Shown in pieces: positions 10,705 to 22,774 of a DNA stretch of 64,000 nucleotides. Under the pieces are notes generated by a model. It did not search any database, was not told the origin of the DNA, and saw only the letters and a list, made by a program, of their open reading frames with translations. The stretch spans positions 55,093,447 through 55,157,446 of the forward strand of contig CM060191.1 of NCBI GenBank assembly GCA_030549335.1, given 5' to 3'. This DNA comes from Pontederia crassipes (lineage: Eukaryota > Streptophyta > Magnoliopsida > Commelinales > Pontederiaceae). A program made the translations under genes and the position numbers. The stretch's first letter is position 1, and each line of letters starts with the position of its first letter.

Positions 10705-13700
10705 AATCTGATGTCAAAGTAGTTGGTTATGTTTAAGAAGATGGATTTTGGTGCATAAGAATGATTGGTCTGAATGGGGCTAATTACAATCTTTGGAAGA
10801 ACAAGATGAATGATTTATTTTTTTGTAAAGTCAATGCATCTTACAGTGTTTGCAACAAAAAAAAAACAGATGCTAAATCAGATGAAGAATGGAAATTTGA
10901 GTACGAGCAAGTATGTGGATTCATTAGATAGTTTATTGATGAGAATGTCCACAATCACATACAGAATGAAAATTATGTAAGGACACTTTGAAGAAAGCTT
11001 AAAAATAGATATGCATTAAAGACTAGGAACAATAAGTTGTTTTTCCTCAGACAATTGATGCAGTTGAGGTTCAAAGATGTCATCTCAGTTGCAGATCATT
11101 TGAATGATTTTCAAGGGATTATCAACCAGTTGTCATGGGTTTAAAGTTTGAAGATGATATTTTAGGTCTTTTGTTGCTTGCCACTCTACCAGAAAGTTGG
11201 AAGACTTTCAAGTTTATCTTGCTAACTTTGCACTTAATGGGATTATTTCTTTGGAGACAGTTGAGACAGCTGTGTTGAATGAAGAGATAACTCAAGATTT
11301 TTCACAGTCAGAGGTTCTTGTTACATAGAACAGAGGGAGGAACAAAAATAGAAATAATAGAGGTAGATATAAAAGTAGAAGCAAATCAAGATCCAGGTGT
11401 AAGAACATGGAGTGTCACCACTGTAGAAAGAAGGGTCACATCAAGAAGTATTATTTTTCTACTGAAGAAGGAAAACAACAATGGGGAAGCAAGAGAAAGA
11501 TAGTGCAAAAGAAGTTGCTGCAGCTGCTCAACTTCTCATTGTTTGTGATAGTAACTAAGTGAATGTTGCACAAGATGAGACATCTTGGCTTGTTGATAGT
11601 GGCTCTACTCTATATGTTACTTCTCATAGGGAGTTCTTTAGTATGTATATGCCTGGTGACTTTGGCACTTTGAATATGGGAAATTGGTCTACTTTTTATG
11701 TTGTGAGCATGGACAATGTTGTATTGCAATGTGAAAATGGAACTCTCCTTACACTTAAAGCTGCGAAGTATGCTTCTAATACACATCTAAATCTTATCTT
11801 TGTAGGAAAGCTGAACAATTAAGGATAGTGCAATTTGAAATGTAAGCTTATCAAAAACTCCTTAGTAGTGGCTCGAGATATGAAATATGAAAATAATCTC
11901 TATGTCATCGAGGCATCACTCTCTAGGGATGAAGTGCATATGACAAAAGAAGAAAAATACATAGAGTTATGGCACAGAAAGCTCGACCACATGAGTGAAA
12001 AAAGATTACAGTGCTTGTTGAAAAATAATTTGCTTACAAGTGTGAAGAGAGATAAGTTAGAGAAGTGTGCATGGCAGGAAAGCAAACAAGATTTCTTTCT
12101 AAAGCCATCCACCATCAAGAAAGATGCTACTCATGTATGTGGGCCTTTGAAGACCAGTTCACTGAGTGGTGCTCTCTACTTTGTCGCCTTCGTAGATGAC
12201 TGCTTTAAGAAGTTGTGGGTGTACAACTTGAAGAGGAAGGATCACGTCTTTGGTGTCTTCAAGGAGTTTCATGCACTTGTAGAGAGGCAAACTGGAAGAA
12301 GTTCAAGTGTGTCCACTGTGATAATGGAGGTGAGTATATTGCAGGGCTAATGAAACTAGGCATGAGAAGAGGTGTAGCAGAGAGGATGAATAACACACTG
12401 ATCGAGAGGATCATTTGTATGTTGTCATACAAATTTACCGGTGTAGTAAATTCTTCTTTTTCGTGTGAGACATTGTATACAAGTGTCGATGTAGTAAATT
12501 CTTCTTCACATGTAATCTTGAATGGTGATGTTCTAGACAAGATTTGGTTTAAAAAAGATGTCTCATATGGCCATTTGTGTATGTTTGGCTGCAAGGCTTT
12601 TGTCCATATTCCAAAGAATGAAAGGTCTAAGTTGGAATCAAGAAGCAGACAATGTGTTTCTCTTGGATATGACTTTGATGAATTTGGTTGCAAGTTGTAT
12701 GATCCAATTGAGAAGAAGCTTTTAAGGAGTAGAGATGTGATTTTTGTTGAGGATCAGACTATGAAAGATCAATCTCAGGATAGTTACAAGCTAGTTGACG
12801 TTGATCCTGTAGCATGGTTCAGATATGGTTCCTGATGACACATAGTTGACTCGCCGGGTCAAGGAGAAAAGGAAGTCACAACTGAACCCATACCGATGAT
12901 AATGATGATGATACTTAGCAGGAGGCTAGCGCATCATTATATGTTATGCCTTAGCGCAGGTCCACGAGGGAGAGACGTCATTCCACTAGGTATCCTATAC
13001 ATGATTATGTTTTATTGACTGATAGTGGTGAGCCTATTGCAAAGGCTCTGGAGGATACACAAGATATGGAGGATGAGATTCAATCTCTTTATGACAACGA
13101 GATCTTTGAGCTTGTGAAATTGTCTAAAGGGAAGAGGGCCTTGAAGAACAAATGAGTTTTTAGAGTGAAGCATGACGAGAACTCTTCTAAGTACAAATCT
13201 AGGCTGATTGTGAATGGTTATAGCTAGAAGAAAGGGCTTGATTATGATGAGATTTCCTTTCCTTGGTAAAGATGTCTTCAATTAAAATGGTTCTTGGTTT
13301 AGATGTTAGCCTAGACTTGGAGGTCGAGTAGATGGATGTGAAGATAACTTTCTTGCATGGTGATGTTGAGAAGAAGATCTATATGATGCAACCAGAAGAT
13401 TTCACAGTCAAGAAAAAAGAAGATTATGTTTGCAGGTTGAAGAACTTGTATGACCTTAAACAAGCTCTTAGGTAGTGGCACATGAAGTTGAAGTCATTGA
13501 TGTTGGAGTAGGCTATACCATGACTACTTCAGACCATTGTATTTATGTGAGGAGATTCTCAGGTGGTGATTTTATCATTTTGCTTATCTATGTTGATGCC
13601 ATATTGATTGTTGGCAGAAACACCTTAGGAATTTTAAGTTTGAAGAAAGAATTGAACAAATCCTTTGTAACGAAGGATTTGGGATGCAAAAGAAGCTATG

Positions 13701-14035
13701 GTTGTCTCAAGAAAAGTACATAAAAAAGGTGGTTGAGAGATTGGACATGGAGAATGTCAAGTCTGTGACTACACACCTTAGGCAACATCATAAGTTTAGC
13801 AAGAATCGGTATCCATAATCAGCAAAGACAAGAGGGACATGGAGATGATTCCATATACATCAGCAAGAGCCTTATGTAGTTATGGTATGTATATTGCTCA
13901 TTTTGTTGGAGATGTTAACAAGTTTGCTTCTAATCCAAGAAAGGAGCACTAGAATACTGTGAAATGGATTTTGAGGTATCTTTGTAAAAAGTTAGAACTT
14001 TTTGGTTATACAGATTCTGATATGGTAGGTGATGT

Positions 14036-14349
14036 GGATAGCAGGAGGTTCATTTCAGGTTACTTGATGTTGTTTGTCGGTGGTGATATTTCATGGCAAT
14101 CAAGGCTTAAAAAATGTATGGCTTTGTCAACTACTGAAGCTAAATTCACTGTAGTTATAGAGACAAGTAAGAAGTTGTTATGGATGAAGAATGGATAGCA
14201 GGAGGTTCATTTCAGGTTACTTGATGTTGTTTGTCGGTGGTGATATTTCATGGCAATCAAGGCTTAAAAAATGTATGACTTTGTCAACTACTGAAGCTAA
14301 ATTCACTATAGTTATAGAGACAAGTAAGAAGTTGTTATGGATGAAGAAG
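14036..14349 (+). repeat. 157-bp tandem duplication inside copia RNase H
   Basis: The stretch starting GGATAGCAGGAGGTTCATTT occurs at 14036 and again at 14193, and both copies run through GTTATGGATGAAGAA. I see two single-base differences between the copies (GGCTTTG/GACTTTG and CACTGTAG/CACTATAG). The duplication is local to this element and absent from element 1. Confidence 0.9.
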
Positions 14350-14468
14350 TTTAGGCAGGAATTTAGCATCATGCGGAACAAGTATGTTCTACATTGTGAC
14401 AGCAAGAGTGCAATACATCTTGCAAAGAATTTTGTTTTTCATGTAAGATCAAAACACATTAATGTGAG

Positions 14469-15892
14469 CACTACAAGAAAATTGGAATTTTCTGACGGAA
14501 ACAAATCCTTCGCAATTTGCGCCGGATTTTGCGACGAGGAATCCGTCGAAATTTTTTGCGGTTGGGGCTGTCAAAAATAAAAAGATAAATTATGAAATTT
14601 ATTATATTATTTTTTAAACTTTTGACGGTTCAGAAAGTCGAAATTTCGACGGATGCCCATCCGTCGAAAATTTTGATGGTCGGACCCATCAGTAATAAAA
14701 AAATAATTAAATATTATATAATATATAACATTATTTAGTATATAATATAATTAGTATTATATTATTATAAGTACCGATGGTTCGGACCGTCAGAAGTTTC
14801 GACGGTCTGGACCATCGATAATTGTTAAAATAATTAGATATTGTAATCATATATATCATAATATATAATATGATTAGTACTTTATTAATAGTTGACGGTT
14901 CAGACCGTCGGTACTTCTGAAGGTTCGGACCGTCGGTAACTAAAAAATAATTAAATATTACATAATATATAACATCATCTAATATATAATTTAATTAGTA
15001 TTATATTATTATAATTACTGACCGGCAAACTGAACCATCGATAATTGAAAAATAATTAAATATTGTAATCATATATATCATAATATATAATATGAATAAT
15101 ATTTTATTTATTTAATTATCAATGGTTCGAATCGTCGGTACTTTCGACGGTACTGCCCACCCTCCCCGTCAATTTTTCTTATATTTCTCCTCTCTCTCCT
15201 TCCCTCGCCTCCTCTCCCCCTCCGGCTCTCTCCCCCTTCTCATTCGCACTTCCTCTCCCCCTCCGACAGCGGTTCTTCTCCGGCTTGGCTCCCTCCAACA
15301 AGGCTTCCTCTCCGGCTCCCTCCTCTTCGATCTCCTTCTCTCTAGCTCCCTCTCCCTTTCTCTCGATCTCCCTCCGATCCGGCCGCAGGCGACTTGGGCC
15401 AGCCGATTTGGCTGGGCCAGCCGATCAGGCCAGTGCAGCCTCATTGGCCGCCAGACGACCTCATCTAGCCGGCCGCTTGGTCAGGCCGAGATAGACTGCT
15501 GATCAGTCGCCAGACGATCGGATCTTACCGTGGGTGGTCGGATCTTTCTGCGAGCAGTCGGATCTTGTCGTGGGCGATCGATCCATCCGCCCGGCGGTGG
15601 GCCAATTTTTTTATATTTTAAAAATTCTTTGCGATGGTTGCGGCCGCCGGAATGTTTCGACGGTTGCAGACGCTGGAACTTTTTGACGATTGCGGCCATC
15701 GGAGTTTTGCGATGGTTACAACCATCGAAACTTCCGACGAATTTTTTTGAACCATCGGAAATCATTTTGCGATGCCCTCTTTTTCGACGAATTGCTTTCG
15801 TCGGTAAACCCGTCGAAAACCTCCATTTTTTATGGTTTCTTTCAATTTTCTAACCGACGAAATTGTCGGAAAACACCATTTTTCTTGTAGTG
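14469..15892. mobile_element. Non-autonomous CACTA (En/Spm) transposon, complete (1424 bp)
   Basis: It begins CACTACAAGAAAATTGGAAT and ends TTTTTCTTGTAGTG. The 3-bp target duplication GAG is perfect (14466-14468 and 15893-15895). Removing the element and one GAG restores the copia RNase H frame (KHINV then RYYWIRDALK). Subterminal regions are packed with GACGG/CCGTC and TCGACGG motifs in both orientations, the usual binding arrays of this superfamily. The centre contains AT-rich blocks (14700-15100) and a CT-rich tract (15170-15370). There is no transposase, so it depends on an element elsewhere. The truncated element at 5302-6183 is the same family. Confidence 0.95.
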
Positions 15893-16049
15893 GAGGTATT
15901 ATTGGATTCGTGATGCATTAAAGGCAAAGAAATTTGTACTTGAGAAGATTCACATGAATGATAATGGCATTAATATGATGACAAAGACTTTGCCTTGAGT
16001 GAAATTTGATAATTGTTGCTCCATTGCAGGTTTGGAGAAATTTGCACAT

Positions 16050-17345
16050 TATCGATTATGCATGCAAAATATGACATATAATTTTAATCACATTTTGATT
16101 CATTTTCATATAGCATGCATCATTTATTGAGCTTATATGCTTTAATTTTATAAAAATAAAAATCTATACAACTTTTTTGTTTTATTACAAAAAAAATAAG
16201 AAAATTAAATTACGAAGTCACTAGAAAAAATTATGTTCGAATTGGAGTTAAAACGAGCCAAAAAGTAAAAAATAGTGAAGTTGGTAGGGGCTCACAGGGG
16301 GCACAAGGGGCGTGTGTTCTGTCACGGGTTGGGCCGTGAAATTGCCATATCGGGCCGTTAAATGCCTAATTTTGTGCTAAAAATTTGCTCGAGTAATGGG
16401 CCGTGACCGGAGTGTTGCATGCCATTAAAATCACACTTCTCCGATTTGGATACTATGAGGGCCGTGAAATCACTGTTATAGGCCGTGAAAAGTCATATTT
16501 AGTCGTTATGAAAATGGATTTGATTTTTCTTCAATATTTCTTGAGAATTTCAATTGCATATCAATTTCAAACTTTATCCTAATTCCCAAGGATCATTAGT
16601 AAACATATTTACTCAAATTTGAAGAAATCTTGGATGGTTTTAAAGTCCAATCAAAATCCATTCTGAATTTTTATTGTTTTACTATAAAAAGACTCTCAAT
16701 CAAATCGAAACTCTACGAAAACTCTTTGGACATTTGGGGACTATAAATAGAGGCCCTAGGAGACAAAAAATGTGGTGGTTGAGATCTGAGAGAGGTACTT
16801 GAGACCTGGAAGCCGTGTCATATCATTGAGGATGAATTTCAAAGCTTGAATATCAACTGAAGGAGAAGATTGCAGAGCTACTCGTCGTTTATGTTATGCA
16901 ATGATTCCCAAGGTTATGAGTTCTTCTTCTATTTTTACTTGAATGCTCTTTTATCTAATTTTTCATTGTTCATTTTTGTTGTAATAAAGATTTCATATTT
17001 TCTTTTTAAGAAGGAAAATTGTTGTCACCTTCTTATTAGTTGAATTAATTAAACTTTTTTATTTCCTTTGATTATGTATGTTGAATTCATTATCTTTTGA
17101 TGTGTAATTTGATTTCTGAGATTAGATTACAAACCTGTACGAGGAGTTGATTAGTTTTAGAAATTATTATTGTTCTGAGAATTGATCTTTTACTTTTATG
17201 TTGGAGCATATATAACGCATGTTCGGTAACTCGTTATTTGTGTCAAATTTCATACGGTCTAGTATTCAGTTCAAAATTGTGGATGAATAATAGTGTAAGA
17301 CATATATATTAATGCATCTTAGCTCTCTGTAAAATTAATAATTAA
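16050..17345. repeat. Foreign block replacing the 5' half of the copia 3' LTR
   Basis: Copia sequence runs to about 16050 (LEKFAHYR-like) and LTR sequence resumes at about 17346, so this 1.3 kb is an insertion combined with loss of roughly 480 bp of LTR. It holds a promoter-like segment (GGACTATAAATAGAGGCCC near 16738) and repeated GGGCCGTGAAA / GGGCCGTTAAA phrases at 16330-16500. It looks like part of an LTR from another retrotransposon, but I cannot find paired ends. No coding region was seen. Confidence 0.45.
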
Positions 17346-17722
17346 CTCTTTGAAATTAGAGATTTTGGGTTGATCTCAACTCCGTGATTTTTTTACCCTA
17401 AAGTTGAGGGAATTTTTCATGTTAAAATTATTGTGTGCATATGTGGTGTTTAGTGTATTACGTCATAATTTCGTTCTTATGCAAGTTATAGCATTCCTTC
17501 TCTTTACAACATAGTATATGCCTAGACTTTCTCCATATTTTAGTTGTACATAATGTACTTCTAGACTATAATTATTTTTAATCATTTCTAGACAGTGCGT
17601 AATAACGTCTAGAGTATAGTCATTTATAGACGGTGTCATTTACGCCTACAACTTAGTCAATTTGTTGTTCTAAACAATCTGCGCCTAGATCTAAGCCTTT
17701 CTCATCTGCTCTTTGGTCAACA
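17346..17722 (+). repeat. Remnant of the copia element 2 3' LTR
   Basis: GATTTTGGGTTGATCTCAACTCC through TCTTTGGTCAACA aligns with the last 390 bp or so of the LTR at 9841-10704, including the phrases with TATGCCTAGACTT. It is followed at once by the ATATT target duplication. Confidence 0.85.
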
Positions 17723-17727
17723 ATATT

Positions 17728-17994
17728 CCCATCTCATTCTATTTGTTAAACGGCATATGCTTAGAAATTTACTTATCCACTGATTTAATGCTTGACTTGT
17801 TACGAAAACTTCATATTCTTTCTTATAAACGAAAAAGAAAATAAAATCTAAACATAAGAAGCAAATTTCGTGAGCTTAAAGTGAAGATTGAGATGACTGC
17901 AGATACAAAGTATTATAACTTTTATAATTATATAGTTTGGACTGATTGACTGCAGAGAAAAAGTGAGAAGAAAGAAAGAAAGAAAAAAGAGAAC
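17728..17994. other. Downstream flank of the F-box gene
   Basis: AT-rich, with no open reading frame. It probably contains the 3' untranslated region of the minus-strand F-box gene. A GAAAGAAAGAAAG stretch near 17971-17984 lies just downstream of its stop codon. Confidence 0.45.
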
Positions 17995-19155
17995 TCATGG
18001 AGCCGCGAGAGTGTTGGCGCATGCGCAAAAGAGGGTCAGTCCCATCTCCCAACCACTGGAACAGAGCACGACATGAGTTTTGCTTCCGAGGTCGTAAGCG
18101 ACCAACATTTTGCCCATGCATACCACGAACTTGTCACCTTGATCGTGTTCAACTATCAAGGACCTCTCTGTAAGGTTGAGATACTCCTTCCAAGCAAATT
18201 GATAACTTAAGGCCGACCGTCGCAAGTTGGGGCCATGGTTGAACACGTCGTCCATGTAAACGCGGTGCCGCAGCAGCCATCTCGAGTGATCACTCGCCAA
18301 CTCCAAGATTTGCAGTATCCCCGTCTCGAGGAATTGAACGAATTTGGACCGGAGCAAGTTCGGGCGTCCTCTCGATTCGTAGAGCTGCGCGACGCGCCAG
18401 TACTGGTCCCGATCGGGCAGGGGGATCACAGTCTCGTTGATGCTTCCTTGCTCTATGTCGATCGTGACGAGAGATTCGTCGTGGTGGCCCAACCAGTACA
18501 CGACCCCGCCGAGGAAGCAGCTGTGCTTCGATAAAGAGGACCCCGTCGTGCCAAATGTCTTCCAGCTGGAGGAGCCGGCGGTCTCGCTGTGGAACACTTT
18601 GATCTCTGTGGGATGATGAGAGCATGCAACGAAGACGTGGTAGCTGGTGGATAGAGATGGATCGAATGCCAGAACTGCAATGTCAAAGATCATATCGAAC
18701 TCGATCTCCGGCAAGATCCGGCGATGTCCGGTCGTCGGGTTGCACACCCACAGATCCGTCGCACAATATTGCTCGCCATCAATGTCGGGCGATTCAAACA
18801 GCCCCGCGGCGAGGAGCAGCCCGTAGCAGCACTGGAGCACGCGGTAGTGAACGTAACCATCCAGCGCGCAGTCTTCCCGGAACACCCGCGAGTCCCCGCC
18901 GTCGAGGGGGCACGAAACGATAGGCACCGCGTTGGAATGTGGTAAACGGATGCTGGGAACGTGGAAGAGGATTCCTGAGGCCTTGTGGGGATTACGGCGG
19001 GTGTGGGCGGAGATGAAGTAGGGCGCCGACGTGATGTCGCGCCACTTCCTGCACACGGCCTTGAACCGGATGACGGACTTGGGCGGCAACCAGGGCGTGA
19101 TCTCTTCCACGAGCTCCGCATTTGTGGCCACCTCAACGGCGTAGGAGGAGGCCAT
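17995..19155 (-). CDS. F-box protein (single exon, 386 aa)
   Basis: An uninterrupted 386-residue frame on the minus strand. Residues 12-50 form an F-box (NAELVEEITPWLPPKSVIRF, then VCRKWRDITSAPYFISAH), the segment that binds SKP1 in SCF ubiquitin ligases. Residues 136-150 (WVCNPTTGHRRILPE) and a later FHSETAGSSSWKT are hallmarks of the plant F-box-associated region, which usually recruits the substrate; the substrate cannot be inferred. The start is the first methionine before the F-box. A GGA-repeat run lies about 45-75 bp upstream (19199-19230). Coding GC is far above the surrounding AT-rich DNA. The plus-strand frames across it are shadows. It is intact, with no lesion seen. Confidence 0.9.
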   Translation of the reverse strand: MASSYAVEVATNAELVEEITPWLPPKSVIRFKAVCRKWRDITSAPYFISAHTRRNPHKASGILFHVPSIRLPHSNAVPIVSCPLDGGDSRVFREDCALDGYVHYRVLQCCYGLLLAAGLFESPDIDGEQYCATDLWVCNPTTGHRRILPEIEFDMIFDIAVLAFDPSLSTSYHVFVACSHHPTEIKVFHSETAGSSSWKTFGTTGSSLSKHSCFLGGVVYWLGHHDESLVTIDIEQGSINETVIPLPDRDQYWRVAQLYESRGRPNLLRSKFVQFLETGILQILELASDHSRWLLRHRVYMDDVFNHGPNLRRSALSYQFAWKEYLNLTERSLIVEHDQGDKFVVCMGKMLVAYDLGSKTHVVLCSSGWEMGLTLFCACANTLAAP

Positions 19156-19198
19156 CGCCGTCCCTTCGGTTTGGCCTATTCGCCCAAGGGAAGCGAAC

Positions 19199-19230
19199 GC
19201 AGGAGGAGGAGGAGGAGGAGGAGGCGGTGG
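19199..19230. repeat. (GGA)n microsatellite upstream of the F-box gene
   Basis: About eight GGA/GGC triplets in the probable 5' untranslated or promoter region of the minus-strand F-box gene. Confidence 0.7.
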
Positions 19231-19476
19231 CTTATTCGATTTGATGTTGTTGTCTGCTAATCGTGGATCATGTTCTTGGGGAATATTTTGCAGGATTTGT
19301 TGCAGAAAGTGGAATATTTAACGTGAGGCAGGCAGACCTCTTCTGAAAACTGGACTCTACTTATCGATCCTCAATTAAATTAAATTAAACACAGAGATTG
19401 AATCAGAAAAAAAAAGAATCCATGGTGCAACTCTATTAGATCTCTCGCAAGTTCCTAAAGCAACCCGGACTCCTGA

Positions 19477-19477
<1 letters not shown>

Positions 19478-19573
<96 letters not shown>
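19478..19573. repeat. (ATT)32 microsatellite
   Basis: An uninterrupted run of 32 ATT units. It creates a spurious asparagine-run reading frame on the minus strand, which is not a gene. Confidence 0.95.
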
Positions 19574-19719
19574 GATGCAATTGCAGTTTATAAAAATTTG
19601 TAAATCATATTGAAATTTTGTTATGGATTCATTCTTTTGGCATAACTTGAAAATGTTACATCTCGGATGGCTTTGAAACATCCTCCATGTTAGTTTATTG
19701 TTTTAAAAAATAATATATG

Positions 19720-19754
<35 letters not shown>

Positions 19755-20969
19755 ACAATAGTTAATTAGCATAAATTACTAATTATGAAGTTTAATGATT
19801 TTAGCTATTTAAGAAAATAAAATTTATTTTTAGTTCTCGAATTTCATCTAAACTTTTTTTTCTTATACAACGGTTAAAATTAGGAACCTAATAGGATTCG
19901 GATTATATCTTACGCCGAACTAATTGCAATAGCTACTATGCGTTAAACAGTGCATCACATACCTCGTTTTCTTTTTTTTTTTTATCATTCGGCCGCAAGA
20001 ACAAACAAAAATGATAAGTAACAGAGTGACTAATGATCAACCTAAATAGCTATCCAATATGAACTTTAATTGCGCTGAAAAATATTGAGAAAAAAAAGTT
20101 TATGGGAAAAAGGTAGCTCTTATCAGAAAGATAAATAAGAAAAATCAACCGATTCTCTTTATGTCAGTCATCCAACTCAAACTTTAATTACTCCCTGGAA
20201 CGTAAAACATGCTTGTTAACCCTTAATCCGAAGAAGCAAAATGTCCGTCTTAATTACCAAGCTGACAATTTTTTTTATGACTGTGTTTGAATGGCAAGAA
20301 CTTGTCCAAATTAGTTCTAATCAAGGGTCAGGTAACTCTCAAAGTTCTTGTCATGTTCTTGACAAAACTGATAAACTTTTTTTTACGCGACTTGTCATAT
20401 GTAGTATATTATATATTACATGTTATATATAATTATTTATTAACACATCATTTTAAAACTTGTAAATAAATTTATTTCATCTAATATATATATATGTATA
20501 TATATAATTAGTTATTTATTATACGCATGCTTTTGTTTATTTAATCTTTTAATTAGTCATTAATTGTCAAAAAAGATTAACTAAAACCCAGTACGCAAAG
20601 AATATAAATTAGGAAAAAAAATATATTGTTGGAGATAATTAAAAATGCACTGATTAAAAACTACTCGTTTTTTCTTTAACCAAATAAACACATGTTAACT
20701 GCGGCACTAAATTTAAACCTTGGACAATCTGTTTCAAATTTTAGTTTATTCTGATTTCCTTAATTCTCCAACTTTGCAAAGACCAATGGTCCTAGTTATA
20801 GATTAGAGTACAAAAATCTACAATGTGAGATGTATCTAAATCGGGACAACATCAATTAATAACATATACAGAAACAATAAAAGATTAAATCTAATTTGAC
20901 ATGAATTTAAGTTATATATATTATGATACCTAATATATTAGTATTATAGATAATATATATATATATATA
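19574..20969. other. AT-rich intergenic region with blocks repeated elsewhere in the window
   Basis: No gene was seen. 19725-20075 resembles 34865-35245 (shared AATAGTTAATTAGCATAA-type start, CCTAATATGATTC, GGCCGGAA/GGCCGCAA and TGATCAACCTAAATA). A 32-base stretch at about 20452-20484 (AAAACTTGTAAATAAATTTA...) recurs at about 31802. Another at about 20905-20940 recurs at about 31555. (TA)n runs occur at 19720-19750 and 20490-20510. Confidence 0.6.
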
Positions 20970-21239
20970 GGATAAAATGGGCGTGCTGAGCGTCTGAAGC
21001 TCAACACCGTGAGGAGCATTCGATTGTGATCCACTGGTGGAGAGTATAGTGCCCGTTCAGATTGCATCGGATGCTCCAAGATCATTTCTGAGATGTGGCA
21101 TGGTCGTTCTTCGCCCTCACAAATTTTCCTCTGCTACGCATCCTTTTGCTTTTTCTCCTTTCTCTCTCCTTCTCTCACCCCCTTTGTCGTCCTCTCTCGC
21201 GTACCCTAATCTCGATCGCTGGTGGGACTAGGATGCCGG

Positions 21240-21790
21240 CTCCACCCGCAGTTCTTCTCCGGTGATGGGCGATCAATGACCTCCTTCACATTTTGACCAT
21301 GACCGGCAGTTCCGGGCATCTGTGCAAAGCGCGCATAGGGTCCGGCGGCTCTAGATTGTGCGCAAGCAAGATGATCTATCTCTCTCTCGCTCGCTCGATC
21401 TCACCCTATCATTTTTAGAGATGATCCTTTGCTAGGGGAACTCGTGTTGATGTTTTGAGGCCAGTCTTCTAGCGGAAAAAGGAGCACAGTTTCGACGATC
21501 GACGAGCAGAGATCAGCGACCTCCTTCACATTTTGACCATGACCGGCGGTCCCGGGCGTCTGTGCGAAATGCGAGCAAGGGACTGGCAGCTTTAGATCGT
21601 GCACAGGTGAGATGATCTGACCTCTCTCTCTCTCTCTCTCTCTTGCTCGATCTTACCCTGTCATTTTTAGGGATGATCCTTTGCTAGGGGAACCCATGTC
21701 GAGGTCTTGTGGGAAAAGGAACATAGTTCTTCTCCGACGACCAACGATTAGCGACCTCCTTTACATTTCTACCACGTTCGGTGGTTCAAT
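21240..21790. repeat. About 240-bp tandem repeats next to the left inverted repeat
   Basis: The phrase GACCTCCTTCACATTTTGACCATGACCGGC occurs at about 21279 and 21520, and a degenerate copy (GACCTCCTTTACATTTCTACC) at about 21752. The unit also carries GTGCGC/GTGCAC...GATGATCT, a CTCT run and GATGATCCTTTGCTAGGGGAA. About 2.3 copies are present. Confidence 0.8.
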
Positions 21791-22774
21791 GTACTTAATA
21801 ATCAGTAATAAGTTAAATAGTACATCCTTTATGTTCACTTATTCAATGCATAAACTCTTTTGACATTCTTTATGTTCACTTATTTAGTGCACAAATGCTC
21901 TACATATGTTGCTATGAGGTGATGATCTGATCTTCTTTACTCGGTTTCCTTGTTCGTCTCCAGCAGAAGTTTGTTTAGTATATAGCATCCTCAAACTCTC
22001 CAGTAACTGTTGAACCCAAGATATCTGCAACACATGGTGTTCTCATCAACGATCTCCACTGCCTTGACAGGGGCCATGACATAAAAGTATATGACATCCT
22101 CCATGTTTGTGATTTACATTAATGATTAAAAATTCGTATTATGGACGTCCTCTTATTATGAAACTGAGGTGACCATAAATTTGGATGCCGGAATCAATGT
22201 ATATGTGCCAAAATATTTGTAATATGAACGTCCTCTTACATGAATGTTTACATGCCAAAATTTTGTATTATGGATGTCCTCTTACAAGAATGTTCATGTG
22301 CAAAGAATTGAATTTGGATGCCAGAATTAATGTATACCATGGTGGTGTGACAAGTGTTATTCCATAGTCATCAGAATTCACAATGCCAAAATGATCCCTT
22401 CCTGACATCAGAATGTGAACCGAGTTCAGATAATTTATTCATTGTAGAAGTGCAAGAAAATGATCTAATTATAGGTCAAAGATCAATTATCCTAATAATT
22501 TTTTACGTTTGATTTGTGTTTGTTAATAGGAATCATAGAATTAACAGTGTCTAAACATATTTTTTTTACACAATCTTCTTTTCTGACATAAAGTTTTAAC
22601 TCGGATAAAAAAGAGAATAATAACTCTGATTTGTTACACAAATTTATGATAAGCATCCCCATTGACAGAAGATCAAGGATCCAAATTGACACAACAAAAG
22701 CCCCAAGATCTTTGGGCGAAACAAAAGACGGGGACAAAGAGAACAAGACATACAAGAGGTTGCATCAAAGCCTT

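Larger units (their letters stand above)
10740..16030 (+). pseudogene. Decayed copia gag-pol polyprotein (element 2)
   Basis: Gag lies at about 10760-11500 (IGLNGANYNLWKNKM, then zinc knuckle CHHCRKKGHIKKYY near 11410). Protease is at about 11580 (WLVDSGSTLYVTSHREFF). Pre-integrase is at 11940-12080 (LWHRKLDHMSEKRLQCLL) and integrase at 12130-12440 (FVAFVDDCFKKLWVY). Reverse transcriptase spans about 13020-13720. RNase H spans 13900-14468 and resumes after the CACTA element at 15896 (YYWIRDALKAKKF). Many stops and frame changes are present, so it is dead. Part of RNase H is tandemly duplicated (14036-14349). Confidence 0.85.
9841..17722 (+). mobile_element. Ty1/copia (Tork/TNT1-like) retrotransposon, complete outline, nested insertions
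   Basis: The 5' LTR 9841-10704 starts TGTTGGG and ends CCCAACA. The 3' LTR remnant ends TCAACA at 17722. The 5-bp target duplication ATATT is perfect (9836-9840 and 17723-17727), which fixes both ends. The internal order is gag, protease, integrase, reverse transcriptase, RNase H. A complete CACTA element (14469-15892) sits inside RNase H, and a 1.3-kb foreign block (about 16050-17345) replaced the 5' half of the 3' LTR. It is the same family as element 1 at 1-5004. Confidence 0.92.

Noticed and set aside
19436-19681. Minus-strand frame with a long asparagine run
   Set aside because: It is a translation of the (ATT)32 microsatellite.
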